DNA of 64,000 nt from Exiguobacterium mexicanum. Its GTDB lineage: Bacteria > Bacillota > Bacilli > Exiguobacteriales > Exiguobacteriaceae. The translations under genes and the position numbers were made by a program. The DNA is taken from contig NZ_CP040676.1 of the NCBI RefSeq assembly GCF_005960665.1, positions 444,501 to 508,500 on the forward strand, read 5' to 3'. The notes beneath the pieces are model-generated. The model did no database searches, was not told where the DNA came from, and was given only the letters and a program-made list of their open reading frames with translations. This document shows positions 8,707 through 16,422 of the stretch, in pieces (within the stretch, counting starts at the first letter, position 1; every line of letters starts with the position of its first letter).

Positions 8707-10245
8707 GTGCTGTATTTTGCACTACACATGTGCGTCACGAGTGCTCATTCACACGATGGGGTGAGACACTTTGCCGCTCGTCTCGTGTCCAGCGGTGCAT
8801 GCTCTCCAGACTGTGGTCAGTCTTGTCAACGACGTCACAGTTTCACGACACAGCGGCTAAAAGACTTCTCAGGAATACATCAGGTTTTCCGTCTGAACAT
8901 CCAAGTACCGAAACGGTTCTGCGACAACTCAAAATGCCAACGTTCCATCTTTACAGAGCGATTGCCGTGGGCCATTTCTCATTCGCGGAGAACGCTCCGT
9001 TCGGAGCGTGTGTTGTCCACTTTAATGTTGGCCATGAGTGCGAAGGAAGCCGAGCGTGTCACGACCGTCCTAGGTTTTCGAATCAGTCACGACACGCTAC
9101 TCAGGGTGCTACGACGTGTGCCCGTCCCGAGCCCCTGTGCTGAGGTGATCGGCACTGATGACTTCGCCTTCAAAAAGGGTCACCGATACGGGACCATCAT
9201 CTGTGACGCAACAACCCATCGTCCCATCGACCTGCTGCGGACCCGCGAAGCGGACATGTTGAAGGATTGGCTTGTGAATCTGGAGAAACGACCTGTCCGC
9301 GCATTGGTCGATCGATTCCCGGCCTATGAAGAGGCGTTGCTCGACCAGGACATCGTAGTGGTGAGCGACCGCTTCCACCTCGTAGACAACCTATGGCGAT
9401 GTCTCAATTCGATATGCCAGCGTGTCCTCCCCTCTCGAGTCCCTGTAAAACTGGAAGGTACCGTATCGTACGGTTTGAAACCGGAACATCCGACTGAACC
9501 CGAGAAAGAAACGAAACGACCGTTGGTCGAAAGGGTTCAAAGCATGCACCGCCAAGGGATGAGTCTGAATGCGATCGCCCAGATGCTCAGCTTGAATTGG
9601 AGGACCGTCAAAAAATACAGTGATCCGGCTTACGAGCCTTCCCTGCAGAAACGACAAAGACCTCACTTGATCGATCGTTTCATGCCACATTTGAGAGAAT
9701 GTGTCCGAAATCGATTCACAATCCAGGAAACGGACGCTCATCTGAGGCAATTAGGTTACAGGGGTTCGTTTGGCGCGGTCCGTCACCGTTCACGTGACGT
9801 TCGGAGGGAGGGTCTTCCCGAACCCCAGGTTTTCATATCGCGCAAGGATGTCTGCCGCCTACTCTGGCAATGGCCTGCGACCAGGCCGGACGATACCATC
9901 GATGTCTCGTACCTGTTGGTCCGTTACGGAGACCTCGCCATCCCGTTCTGTTTTATTAAAGGATTTCGGGAAGCGATTCGGGAACGGGACGCGGGACATC
10001 TCCTTTCGTTGATCACCAATCCACAGGTCACATCACACCCCGGACTGAAGCGTTTCGTGGGTCGCCTCAAACAAAATATAGAGGCAATCCTGGCGGCCTG
10101 TCAATTTGAAGAAAGCAATGGTTACGTGGAAGGGAACGTCAATCGTCTAAAGGTGATGAAGCGACTCATGTATGGAAGGGGAAATTTTGACTTGCTCAGG
10201 ATTCGGGTGCTTTGTCGAAATCCCGAGCCGAGTTGTGCTCACTGA
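8707..10245 (+). CDS. ISL3-family transposase
   Basis: 512 residues if read from the GTG at 8707, the first possible start after an in-frame TGA at 8698. The N-terminal zinc-finger region (CSPDCGQSC, then RFCDNSKCQRSIF), the DDE core (Asp in VIGTDDFAFKKG, Asp in VVSDRFHLVDN, Glu in ESNGYVEGNVNRLKVMKRLM) and the C-terminal GRGNFDLLRIRVL are those of ISL3 transposases. A central helix-turn-helix, SLNAIAQMLSLNWRTVKKYS, is present. The true N-terminus is doubtful: an ATG at 8675 in another frame encodes MNELEFLDDRL, which looks like a plausible family start, so a frameshift between about 8700 and 8765 may have damaged this copy. Confidence 0.88.
   Translation: MLYFALHMCVTSAHSHDGVRHFAARLVSSGACSPDCGQSCQRRHSFTTQRLKDFSGIHQVFRLNIQVPKRFCDNSKCQRSIFTERLPWAISHSRRTLRSERVLSTLMLAMSAKEAERVTTVLGFRISHDTLLRVLRRVPVPSPCAEVIGTDDFAFKKGHRYGTIICDATTHRPIDLLRTREADMLKDWLVNLEKRPVRALVDRFPAYEEALLDQDIVVVSDRFHLVDNLWRCLNSICQRVLPSRVPVKLEGTVSYGLKPEHPTEPEKETKRPLVERVQSMHRQGMSLNAIAQMLSLNWRTVKKYSDPAYEPSLQKRQRPHLIDRFMPHLRECVRNRFTIQETDAHLRQLGYRGSFGAVRHRSRDVRREGLPEPQVFISRKDVCRLLWQWPATRPDDTIDVSYLLVRYGDLAIPFCFIKGFREAIRERDAGHLLSLITNPQVTSHPGLKRFVGRLKQNIEAILAACQFEESNGYVEGNVNRLKVMKRLMYGRGNFDLLRIRVLCRNPEPSCAH
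8711..8730 (+). repeat. IS21-end-like repeat inside the ISL3 element
   Basis: TGTATTTTGCACTACACATG differs at only two positions from the left end of the IS21 element (6128-6147). It lies across the 5' end of the ISL3 transposase gene, not at an element end. Origin unknown. Confidence 0.7.
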
Positions 10246-10476
10246 TATTGCAAAAAATGAGCGACCACCTTCGGGCGGTCGCTCGTCATCGTTCACCAAC
10301 AGTGCGTAAGAACCGCATTTGTATTGCAAAATACACCAGTAATAAAACTATGATGCAAGACGTGGGTGTGAACGCTAAGATAAATGGGGAATACAATCAT
10401 TATTTTCTATTTAAAGTAAGTAAAATCATTATAAAGCATAGGAAATACATAGTTAGTTTTTGCAGGATGGTTATAT

Positions 10477-11337
10477 ATGAAAAGAGTATTAATCACGGGA
10501 GCTAATAGCTACGTCGGGAATGCGTTCAAGCGATGGATTGAAGCAAATCATTCCGATGCAGTGCAAGTCGAAACAGTCGGGATGTGGAACGGGGAATGGA
10601 AAACATTTTCGTTCAATGGATACGGTTCAATTTTACATGCTGCCGGAATTGCCCACGTCTCGACGGACAAGAGCATGGAGGACCTAAACTATAAAGTGAA
10701 TACGGATTTGACTTCCGAAGCTGCAGGGAAGGCGAAACGAGAAAGTGTGAAACAGTTCATCTTCCTCAGTAGCATGATTGTGTACGGCGATGCCTCGAAC
10801 GCTCAAATGATCACACGAGATACAGTGCCGAAACCGACGAATTTTTACGGGAACAGCGAACTTCAAGCCGAGAAGAAACTTGAGGAGATTGCAGATCTTA
10901 ATTTTCTCGTTGCGAATATCCGTCCGCCGAGGATTTACGGGAAAAGGTCGAAAGGGAACTATATCAAACTAGCAGGTCTTTCAAAGAAAATTCCGTTCTT
11001 CCCGATCTATCAAAATCAGCGTATTATGATTCACATCGATAACTTGTCCGAGTTTTTGGCACAGGTCATTATACATGAAGATCATGGCACATTCCATCCT
11101 CAAAACAAAGAGTACGTCTGTACGTCAGAGCTCGTCTCGACGATGGGATCTGTCCATGGTAATCAGGTAAGAGGGTTAGGCTTGTTCAATAATGTCATCT
11201 ATCAGCTCGTTGGTCGTAACGTCACCATCAATAAATTGTTCGGTGACTTCGCATATGCGAAGGAATTGTCGATGTATGAACATGACTATCAGGTGCGTGA
11301 TTTTAAAAAGAGTATTATTGCGACTGAAAAGAATTAA
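10477..11337 (+). CDS. NAD-dependent epimerase/dehydratase-like SDR protein
   Basis: 286-residue extended short-chain dehydrogenase/reductase. The N-terminal cofactor motif GANSYVG, the segment SILHAAGIAHV, the Ser of FIFLSSMIVYG and the Tyr of FYGNSELQAEK fit sugar-nucleotide epimerases of the UDP-glucose 4-epimerase type found in polysaccharide loci. The catalytic pair YxxxK reads YGNSE here: the lysine position is glutamate, a one-base change from AAA to GAA at the codon level. Related proteins usually have YGxSKLQAE. Activity is therefore doubtful. The gene follows the IS cluster directly and is shorter than a full GalE. It ends in front of a bidirectional terminator. It could be a relict of the first polysaccharide locus cut off by the insertions. 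Confidence 0.8.
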   Translation: MKRVLITGANSYVGNAFKRWIEANHSDAVQVETVGMWNGEWKTFSFNGYGSILHAAGIAHVSTDKSMEDLNYKVNTDLTSEAAGKAKRESVKQFIFLSSMIVYGDASNAQMITRDTVPKPTNFYGNSELQAEKKLEEIADLNFLVANIRPPRIYGKRSKGNYIKLAGLSKKIPFFPIYQNQRIMIHIDNLSEFLAQVIIHEDHGTFHPQNKEYVCTSELVSTMGSVHGNQVRGLGLFNNVIYQLVGRNVTINKLFGDFAYAKELSMYEHDYQVRDFKKSIIATEKN

Positions 11338-11487
11338 CATTCTTACTACAAATTTTAGTAAAGTTGATTAAACTCTTCACGACATCTTCCTCTACTGCTT
11401 CCGTAAGATTAGGGAGTCGCATCTGTGATTAAAAAACACTGAGTCTGGTTTTGCTGTCGTTTTAAACGCACTAATCAAGCATTGTTT

Positions 11488-11539
11488 TAAAAAGATTGAG
11501 CCATGAGTAATCACTTACTCTCATGCCTCAATCTTTTTT
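11488..11539. terminator. Bidirectional terminator between epimerase-like gene and recombinase
   Basis: AAAAAGATTGAG near 11489-11500 pairs with CTCAATCTTTTT near 11527-11538, with an inner stem CATGAGTAA/TTACT-CATG. T runs occur on both strands, so it can end both the + strand epimerase-like gene and the - strand recombinase gene. The 150 nt between 11338 and 11488 show nothing else. Confidence 0.85.
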
Positions 11540-11541
11540 AT

Positions 11542-12411
11542 TTATTCATTCAAGCTATCAATCAACTTACGACTTTGTTCTCTAGACACATGTAGATAGC
11601 GCTCGGTCGTACTGATTGACTTGTGCCCAAGGAGTTTGCCTACACTGAGCATATCTTGACTCTTATTGTAGAGCGTCGTCGCAAAACTGTGACGCAACAT
11701 ATGGCTCGTCAGCTTCACACCGAACTGTTCTTGTGCGATTTTCTTCAAATCACCATTTACAAAGCCAGGTTGAACGACACGGCCGGTCGGCATCAAGAAA
11801 ATGCGATTCGAATCTCCGACGTTCGGTCGATGCGTGGCAATATACTTCTTTAATTCCGTCGTAAGTCTAGGTGTCATCGGGACATGACGTGTCTTGTCGC
11901 CTTTTCCTTTTCGGACCGTCAACAACCGCTCCTCGAAATCGATATGGTTGATTTCCAAATTCAAAATCTCACTGATCCGTAATCCGGCATCCCCTCCGAC
12001 GAGATAAATCGTATAGAGCGTGTAATTGCGGGCGTGATACAGCACCGTGTTCAATTGGTCGCGCGTAATGATTGTTGGCGGTTCGCTGACACCTTCCCGT
12101 GTGACGATTCGACCGAATGGATTATGAGTCATCCACTGCTGGTCGAGGGCGAACGTAAACAGCCCACGGATGCGCATGATATAGGATTTGACCGTATTGT
12201 CGGCCATTCCGCTGAGGTGTTTCTTATACGGGATCGCATGGTTCGTCTCGCTAATGTCTTGGATATACACCACACCGTGCTTGGCCGCATAGCGGGCAAA
12301 GCGAAACAACGAATTGCGCGTGCTTTTCAGCGTCGTCTCGGGGGCTTCCTTTCGTTCTCTCAAGTCCGTTAAGTACATGTCGATGGCATCATTTAGTAAC
12401 ACGTGTTTCAT
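11542..12411 (-). CDS. Tyrosine recombinase/site-specific integrase
   Basis: 289 residues from the ATG at 12411, favoured because AAGGAG lies 8 nt upstream; a GTG at 12420 would have the site directly against it. The SAM-like N-terminal DNA-binding domain covers about residues 1-90. The catalytic domain has Arg in GGDAGLRISEILNL, a lysine in VRKGKGDKTRHVP, His-x-x-Arg in SHMLRHSFATTLY, His in LLGHKSISTTERYLH and the nucleophile Tyr in ERYLHVS. Length and motifs resemble XerC/XerD-like and phage-type integrases. No phage genes or attachment repeats were recognised nearby. It is coupled to a sigma-like gene upstream. A role in local inversion, chromosome-dimer resolution or a lost element is possible. 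Confidence 0.9.
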   Translation of the reverse strand: MKHVLLNDAIDMYLTDLRERKEAPETTLKSTRNSLFRFARYAAKHGVVYIQDISETNHAIPYKKHLSGMADNTVKSYIMRIRGLFTFALDQQWMTHNPFGRIVTREGVSEPPTIITRDQLNTVLYHARNYTLYTIYLVGGDAGLRISEILNLEINHIDFEERLLTVRKGKGDKTRHVPMTPRLTTELKKYIATHRPNVGDSNRIFLMPTGRVVQPGFVNGDLKKIAQEQFGVKLTSHMLRHSFATTLYNKSQDMLSVGKLLGHKSISTTERYLHVSREQSRKLIDSLNE

Positions 12412-12416
12412 GTTGA

Positions 12417-12869
12417 TCACTCCTTCAAGTTGATTGCCTCTTTCAGTTCCCGTTGGACGTCGGCCTTATATGCCCGCAAACGACTCGGCGAATAAGACAG
12501 CGTCTGTTCGGTCCCGTCAATCAAGTGGCAAAGGAGTTCGAAATGGCGGGGCGACAACAACAACCGCTGTTCATCGAGCCAGTCGAAGAGATTGCGTTCG
12601 GACGTCATACATTGCTCCGGGATTCGTTCGGCCGCGACCTCATGCTTTAAATGTCGGGCATTCTTTTGTTGGTGATTCAGAATGGCGCCCCGAATCCGTT
12701 GGAAGCAATACGTCTTCGATAGCATGCAGCCGCGATTCAACGCTTCCCATAGGGCGATTCGTGCGATTTGGGCGCAGTCTTCCTGTTCGTTCGGGTGAAT
12801 CGATAGGTGGCGGATGACATAGTGAATCATCGGTTCCCATTCATAGATTTGATCATCAATGTGAGTCAT
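12417..12869 (-). CDS. Small sigma-70-like regulatory protein
   Basis: 150 residues. Residues about 8-75 resemble sigma-70 region 2: EWEPMIHYVIRHL, EQEDCAQIARIALWEALNRG, then FQRIRGAILNHQQKNAR, close to the common pattern QEDLxQxGxxxLWEA and RIRGAIxxxxR. Residues about 100-148 (LDEQRLLLSPRHFELLCHL, then SPSRLRAYKADVQRELKEA) look like a shortened region 4, though the recognition helix is not obvious. The stop overlaps a GTG of the recombinase gene (GTGA) and lies 6 nt from its preferred ATG, so the two are translated together. It may be an alternative sigma factor, an ECF-like or ComX-like relict, or a regulator of the recombinase. I am fairly sure of the fold, less of the function. Confidence 0.65.
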   Translation of the reverse strand: MTHIDDQIYEWEPMIHYVIRHLSIHPNEQEDCAQIARIALWEALNRGCMLSKTYCFQRIRGAILNHQQKNARHLKHEVAAERIPEQCMTSERNLFDWLDEQRLLLSPRHFELLCHLIDGTEQTLSYSPSRLRAYKADVQRELKEAINLKE

Positions 12870-13195
12870 GTGGTGATTCTTTTCCGAGCGCTCTGTTGAT
12901 TTTCCTAGGTTAATTCGAGTATAGTCATCGATATCCGAGATGGACTAGCGCCCTTATCGCACATAAGCCTAGGGCTTGTTTGAAATATCAGCTTACAATA
13001 ACGAATGGAGTCGAAAGGCTAACGCACAGCAACAACCAATCGTCGAATATCGATGAATATCCGGCGAAGCGAATGAATGTCGTTTTGTACGTTAATTGTT
13101 TTGAACTGTCAACTTTACAGATAATCAAATGAATGAAGAAATAAGGCGTTATCTTTCGAGATGATGGGATCTCTTGAGTGATGTCCAAACAGAAA
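12870..13195. other. Intergenic region without a recognisable gene
   Basis: About 330 nt upstream of the sigma-like gene. TATACT near 12920 on the minus strand could be a -10 element for that gene, but no good -35 is seen. No RNA gene or repeat was recognised. Confidence 0.5.
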
Positions 13196-13232
13196 GGCAC
13201 GAACCTTCCTCACAATGAGGGAGGTTCGTGCC
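13196..13232. terminator. Terminator downstream of secreted GH43 gene
   Basis: GGCACGAACCTTCCTC pairs with GAGGGAGGTTCGTGCC almost perfectly around a 5-nt loop. It starts 5 nt after the end of the minus-strand GH43 gene and is followed on that strand by TTTCTGTTT. Confidence 0.85.
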
Positions 13233-13236
13233 TATT

Positions 13237-14565
13237 TTAGTTCGCCTGTCGCAACTCGATACGCGTGATCTTACTTTCATATTCGGCCATGATTTCGATT
13301 GAGGCTGAACCGGAATCAAATGCCAAAGCGTCAAAGACGACGACGTTGGGAGTAGGGACGTTACCATCGTTTGCGAGTGCCATGCCTCGTACCGATTTTT
13401 CATCGTAGGCAAGTGTATATGGCACCTCGGTTTGATTCTCGACATAGAGGACGACTTGATAACGTCCGCTTTCTGGAATGTCGAGACGCAGGTCTAATGG
13501 GTTGTCAGGCGTGATCGTCTCGTTCATATCGACGGCAAGCAATCCTGTCTGGCCTGACGGAAATGGGAGGGCTTCATCCGTTGAGACCGGCTCACCGAAC
13601 ACCGGGACGTTATCTTTCCACGTGAACGGCTGCATCCGAACGTTCCGTGTCCAACCGCTCCCTTCCGCCCGAGCGGCGTGATAGACGATCCAGTCCTCGC
13701 TTCCATCAGGGGATGTCACGAACGAGGCGTGGCCAGGGCCGAAGACGTCACCGCTCGACGAGAAGACGGGTTTTTCTTGCTTGGTCCAGGCGTCCGGGTC
13801 CATCAGGTCGGAATCGCTTGTCGCTGACAAGAGACCGAGCTGGTAAAAGTCGGTCCAACTGCCGCTCGCCGAATAGACGATATGGATTTGACCACCTTTC
13901 ATGAGGATTTGAGGCCCCTCATTGATTGACGGTGGGGCACCGAGCGACTCCCAGTCATATGTCGGACTTGACAACTCGACCCGCTCGCTTGAAATCGTCA
14001 TCGGGTCTGACATCTCGGCGATATATAGGTATTGGCTGACGTTGACGTCGCCTTCCCAACCCGACCAGACGTAATACAAATCATCTCCGTTTTTGAGAAT
14101 CGTGCCGTCGATGGCCCACTTACCGGATGGGTCCTCGATGACACCTTTTTCCGTATAGTCCGAGAATGGATCGGCGGTCGCCGACTCGAGTACGTACATT
14201 TTGTGCACCTCACCCGGCATGACGGCCGCGTAGTAGACGTACCAGCGGTCGTTCACGAAATGGATCTCTGGGGCCCAAATGTCCCGTTCGCCTTTCGTCG
14301 GTTGCCAGATGACCTTTGATTCGGCTGTCGCCAGCTCGGTCGGGGCGTCGGTGCGCCACAGCGTGACGTTGCTGCCGGTCGTCTGTGTATAGACGTATGA
14401 CCCTTCATGCTCATATAGGAACGGGTCGGCACCGTCCGGTAGAATCGGGTTCATGAACGTGTCACTCTCGGTCAATTGATCCGCTCTAGTGAGTGACCAA
14501 CCGACGAGAGCGATGGCGATGACACCGACGAGGGTAGCGATGATCCACATGGATTTTCGTTTCAT
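13237..14565 (-). CDS. Membrane-anchored or secreted GH43 glycosidase (arabinofuranosidase-like)
   Basis: 442 residues. The N-terminus MKRKSMWIIATLVGVIAIAL is a signal anchor or uncleaved signal, so the enzyme acts outside the cell. Residues about 37-345 form a GH43 five-bladed propeller with the catalytic Asp in GADPFLYE, the second Asp in WAIDGTIL and the general acid Glu in SINEGPQIL. Residues about 350-442 look like an accessory beta-sandwich (LDLRLDIPESGRYQVVLYV), possibly carbohydrate-binding. The family includes alpha-L-arabinofuranosidases, arabinanases and xylosidases; here a galactan- or arabinan-type substrate is inferred from the neighbours. The start has GGAGG 5 nt upstream. A hairpin separates it from the GH2 gene, so it may be expressed less or separately. 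Confidence 0.85.
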   Translation of the reverse strand: MKRKSMWIIATLVGVIAIALVGWSLTRADQLTESDTFMNPILPDGADPFLYEHEGSYVYTQTTGSNVTLWRTDAPTELATAESKVIWQPTKGERDIWAPEIHFVNDRWYVYYAAVMPGEVHKMYVLESATADPFSDYTEKGVIEDPSGKWAIDGTILKNGDDLYYVWSGWEGDVNVSQYLYIAEMSDPMTISSERVELSSPTYDWESLGAPPSINEGPQILMKGGQIHIVYSASGSWTDFYQLGLLSATSDSDLMDPDAWTKQEKPVFSSSGDVFGPGHASFVTSPDGSEDWIVYHAARAEGSGWTRNVRMQPFTWKDNVPVFGEPVSTDEALPFPSGQTGLLAVDMNETITPDNPLDLRLDIPESGRYQVVLYVENQTEVPYTLAYDEKSVRGMALANDGNVPTPNVVVFDALAFDSGSASIEIMAEYESKITRIELRQAN

Positions 14566-14582
14566 AAGCTCCTCCTTTAGAA

Positions 14583-14608
14583 GAAAAGGTGCCCCCTTAG
14601 AGGCACCT
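14583..14608 (-). terminator. Intercistronic hairpin/terminator between GH2 and GH43 genes
   Basis: AGGTGCC and GGCACCT arms (14587-14593 and 14602-14608) with an 8-nt loop. On the minus strand TTTTCTTCT follows. It could stop or reduce transcription into the downstream GH43 gene. Confidence 0.7.
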
Positions 14609-14616
14609 GTGATGGA

Positions 14617-16401
14617 TTAACGGATTTCGTGATGCCACTGTTCATTGATATGACGAATCGTCTCGAGTGGGACTTTCGGTTCCCGGTCGTACGTGAGGAG
14701 ACCATTGATCTCTTGTTCGACGTCCGTCAATTGCGTGTAGCAATAGCCATGGAGCGCACGGGAGGCGTAGACCGCGTCCATGATGCGGGCGTAATCGTTC
14801 ACGAACGTCTCGCCGTCCGAGACGGAGGTATAGCCCCAACCGGCGTCGCCGCCAATCTTATAGCCGATGCCACCGAACTCGGTCAACAAAATCGGCTCGC
14901 CTTGATGGCTGAAGCCGTTTGCGTAAATGCGACGGCGGGCCGGTTGCGAGGCAAGAAGTGATTCAGTCGTCGAAAGGTCTTGTTTATACACTTCATACTT
15001 TTTCGTCTCGTCTGCTTGGCCGTGATTGTAGTTATGGATGGCGCAAATGTCGCTCACGGTCAGTTCCCATCCGTCATTCGAAATGACCGGACGTGTCCCG
15101 TCGATTGAGTGAATCAAGTGGTACATCGCCTGTGAGTGATGCTGCTGCATCGCATCCGACCGGACGAGCGGGATGCCCCAGCTCTCGTTCAATGGCACCC
15201 AAGCTACGATCGAAGGATGGTTATAGTCACGTTCGACGATCTCGATCCATTCTTTCGTCAGGCGGGCCGCCGCGTCTTCGGTATAGAAAGCAGATGCCGC
15301 CGACTCACCCCAAACGAGATAGCCGAGATGGTCCGCCCAGTAGAGGAAGCGGGGGTCTTCGACTTTTTGGTGCTTTCGGCACCCGTTAAAGCCCATTTCC
15401 TTCGCGAGTTCGATGTCTCGCTTCAACGCGTCGTCCGACGGTGGGGTGAGCAGGCTTTCCCGCCAATAGCCTTGGTCGAGGACGAGCTTTTGGTAGTACG
15501 GCTTGTTGTTCAAGTAGAACATGCCTCCCTCCGTATGGATCTTCCGCATCCCGAAATACGACGTCACTTCGTCGATTATTTGTTCGCCATCCTTTAGTCG
15601 AAAGATGATATCGAACAAGTTCGGGTTCTCCGGGGTCCACGTGCGGCCGTCGTGATGGAAATTCGTATGGAAGATATGAGGTCCCATCACATTGACGGCG
15701 CGCTTCCCGTTCGAAGAGACGAGCCGGGTCTGCTCCAAACTGACGAGCTCGCCTTGGAAAGAAATCTCGGTTTCGAGCGTGAGACCGACCGCACTTGGTG
15801 AGACGTCGTAAGCTAGGCGAATCTCGCCTTGGTCAAGGTCAGGTGTCATCCGGACACGCGAGATTGATGCGTTCGGGACATGCTCGAGCCAGACGCTCTG
15901 CCAAATGCCGGTCGTCCGCGTGTACCAAATCGAGTCGGGTGCTTCCTGCCAAAACTGTTTCCCGCGTGGAATCGTTTCGTCCGTCGACGGGTCGAACACA
16001 CGGACAGCGACGCGTTCTTCTCCGTGGTTCAATGCGTCAGTGATATCGAATGAGAACGGGGTCTGGCCGCCGACCTGCGTGCCGACCAACTGGTCATTCA
16101 CATAGACGGCCGTCTCGTAATCGACGGCATTGAAATGTAAGATGACGCGCTCGTTCCAATCGCTTGGCACATCAAACGTCCGCTCGTACCAGACGATGTC
16201 GTGAAAACTTGGGTCATGGATGCCGCTCCGTTCTGTTTGATAGGCGAACGGGACGTTGATGGTAAGAGGGAGATCATTTCTTTTGTACCAATGTTCATGG
16301 AGCCCCTTGTTGTCATCATCGAAGGCGAATCGCCAAGCGCCATCGAGTGTTTGCCAGTCTTTTCGGATGAATTGTGGGCGAGGGAAGTGTGTGATCGTCA
16401 T
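14617..16401 (-). CDS. GH2-family glycosidase (beta-galactosidase-like)
   Basis: 594 residues, no signal peptide, so probably cytoplasmic. Domain order is that of GH2: jelly-roll sugar-binding domain (about 1-165, with HFNAVDYETAVYVNDQLVGT), Ig-like domain (about 166-270) and TIM barrel (about 275-590). The acid/base Glu is in VAWVPLNESWGIP and the nucleophile Glu in PILLTEFGGIGYK. It is shorter than LacZ and belongs to the compact GH2 group that also includes beta-glucuronidases and arabinofuranosidases. Its place between two GH43 genes, a sugar ABC importer and the Leloir operon makes a galactoside substrate the best inference. AAAGGAG lies 9 nt before the start. Confidence 0.85.
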   Translation of the reverse strand: MTITHFPRPQFIRKDWQTLDGAWRFAFDDDNKGLHEHWYKRNDLPLTINVPFAYQTERSGIHDPSFHDIVWYERTFDVPSDWNERVILHFNAVDYETAVYVNDQLVGTQVGGQTPFSFDITDALNHGEERVAVRVFDPSTDETIPRGKQFWQEAPDSIWYTRTTGIWQSVWLEHVPNASISRVRMTPDLDQGEIRLAYDVSPSAVGLTLETEISFQGELVSLEQTRLVSSNGKRAVNVMGPHIFHTNFHHDGRTWTPENPNLFDIIFRLKDGEQIIDEVTSYFGMRKIHTEGGMFYLNNKPYYQKLVLDQGYWRESLLTPPSDDALKRDIELAKEMGFNGCRKHQKVEDPRFLYWADHLGYLVWGESAASAFYTEDAAARLTKEWIEIVERDYNHPSIVAWVPLNESWGIPLVRSDAMQQHHSQAMYHLIHSIDGTRPVISNDGWELTVSDICAIHNYNHGQADETKKYEVYKQDLSTTESLLASQPARRRIYANGFSHQGEPILLTEFGGIGYKIGGDAGWGYTSVSDGETFVNDYARIMDAVYASRALHGYCYTQLTDVEQEINGLLTYDREPKVPLETIRHINEQWHHEIR

Positions 16402-16422
16402 AAGTGTCTACTCCTTTGTTGG

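Larger units (their letters stand above)
8578..10340 (+). mobile_element. ISL3-family insertion sequence within an IS21-end-like 42-bp sequence
   Basis: Inner inverted repeats GGTTCTTACGCA-A-TGTTGGTGA (8604-8625) and its complement with C at the variable place (10293-10314) resemble ISL3-family ends and define an element of about 1.71 kb. Outside these lie 21-nt sequences (8583-8603 and 10315-10335) that begin TGTAT and resemble the ends of the neighbouring IS21 element. Outside those lies the 5-bp direct repeat CCAGT (8578-8582 and 10336-10340). No 8-bp duplication, usual for ISL3, is found directly at 8604/10314. Either the ISL3 unit entered a small IS21-derived sequence, or the mobile unit is 8583-10335. 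Confidence 0.75.

Noticed and set aside
8596-10322. 8-bp target duplication directly next to the ISL3 inverted repeats
   Set aside because: The adjoining octamers are ATAGGAGT and GCATTTGT, which do not match. Only CCAGT further out is duplicated.
12988-13200. Possible 70-codon gene on the minus strand in the gap before the GH43 gene
   Set aside because: No ribosome binding site or recognisable family, and its start lies in the terminator hairpin; composition looks random.
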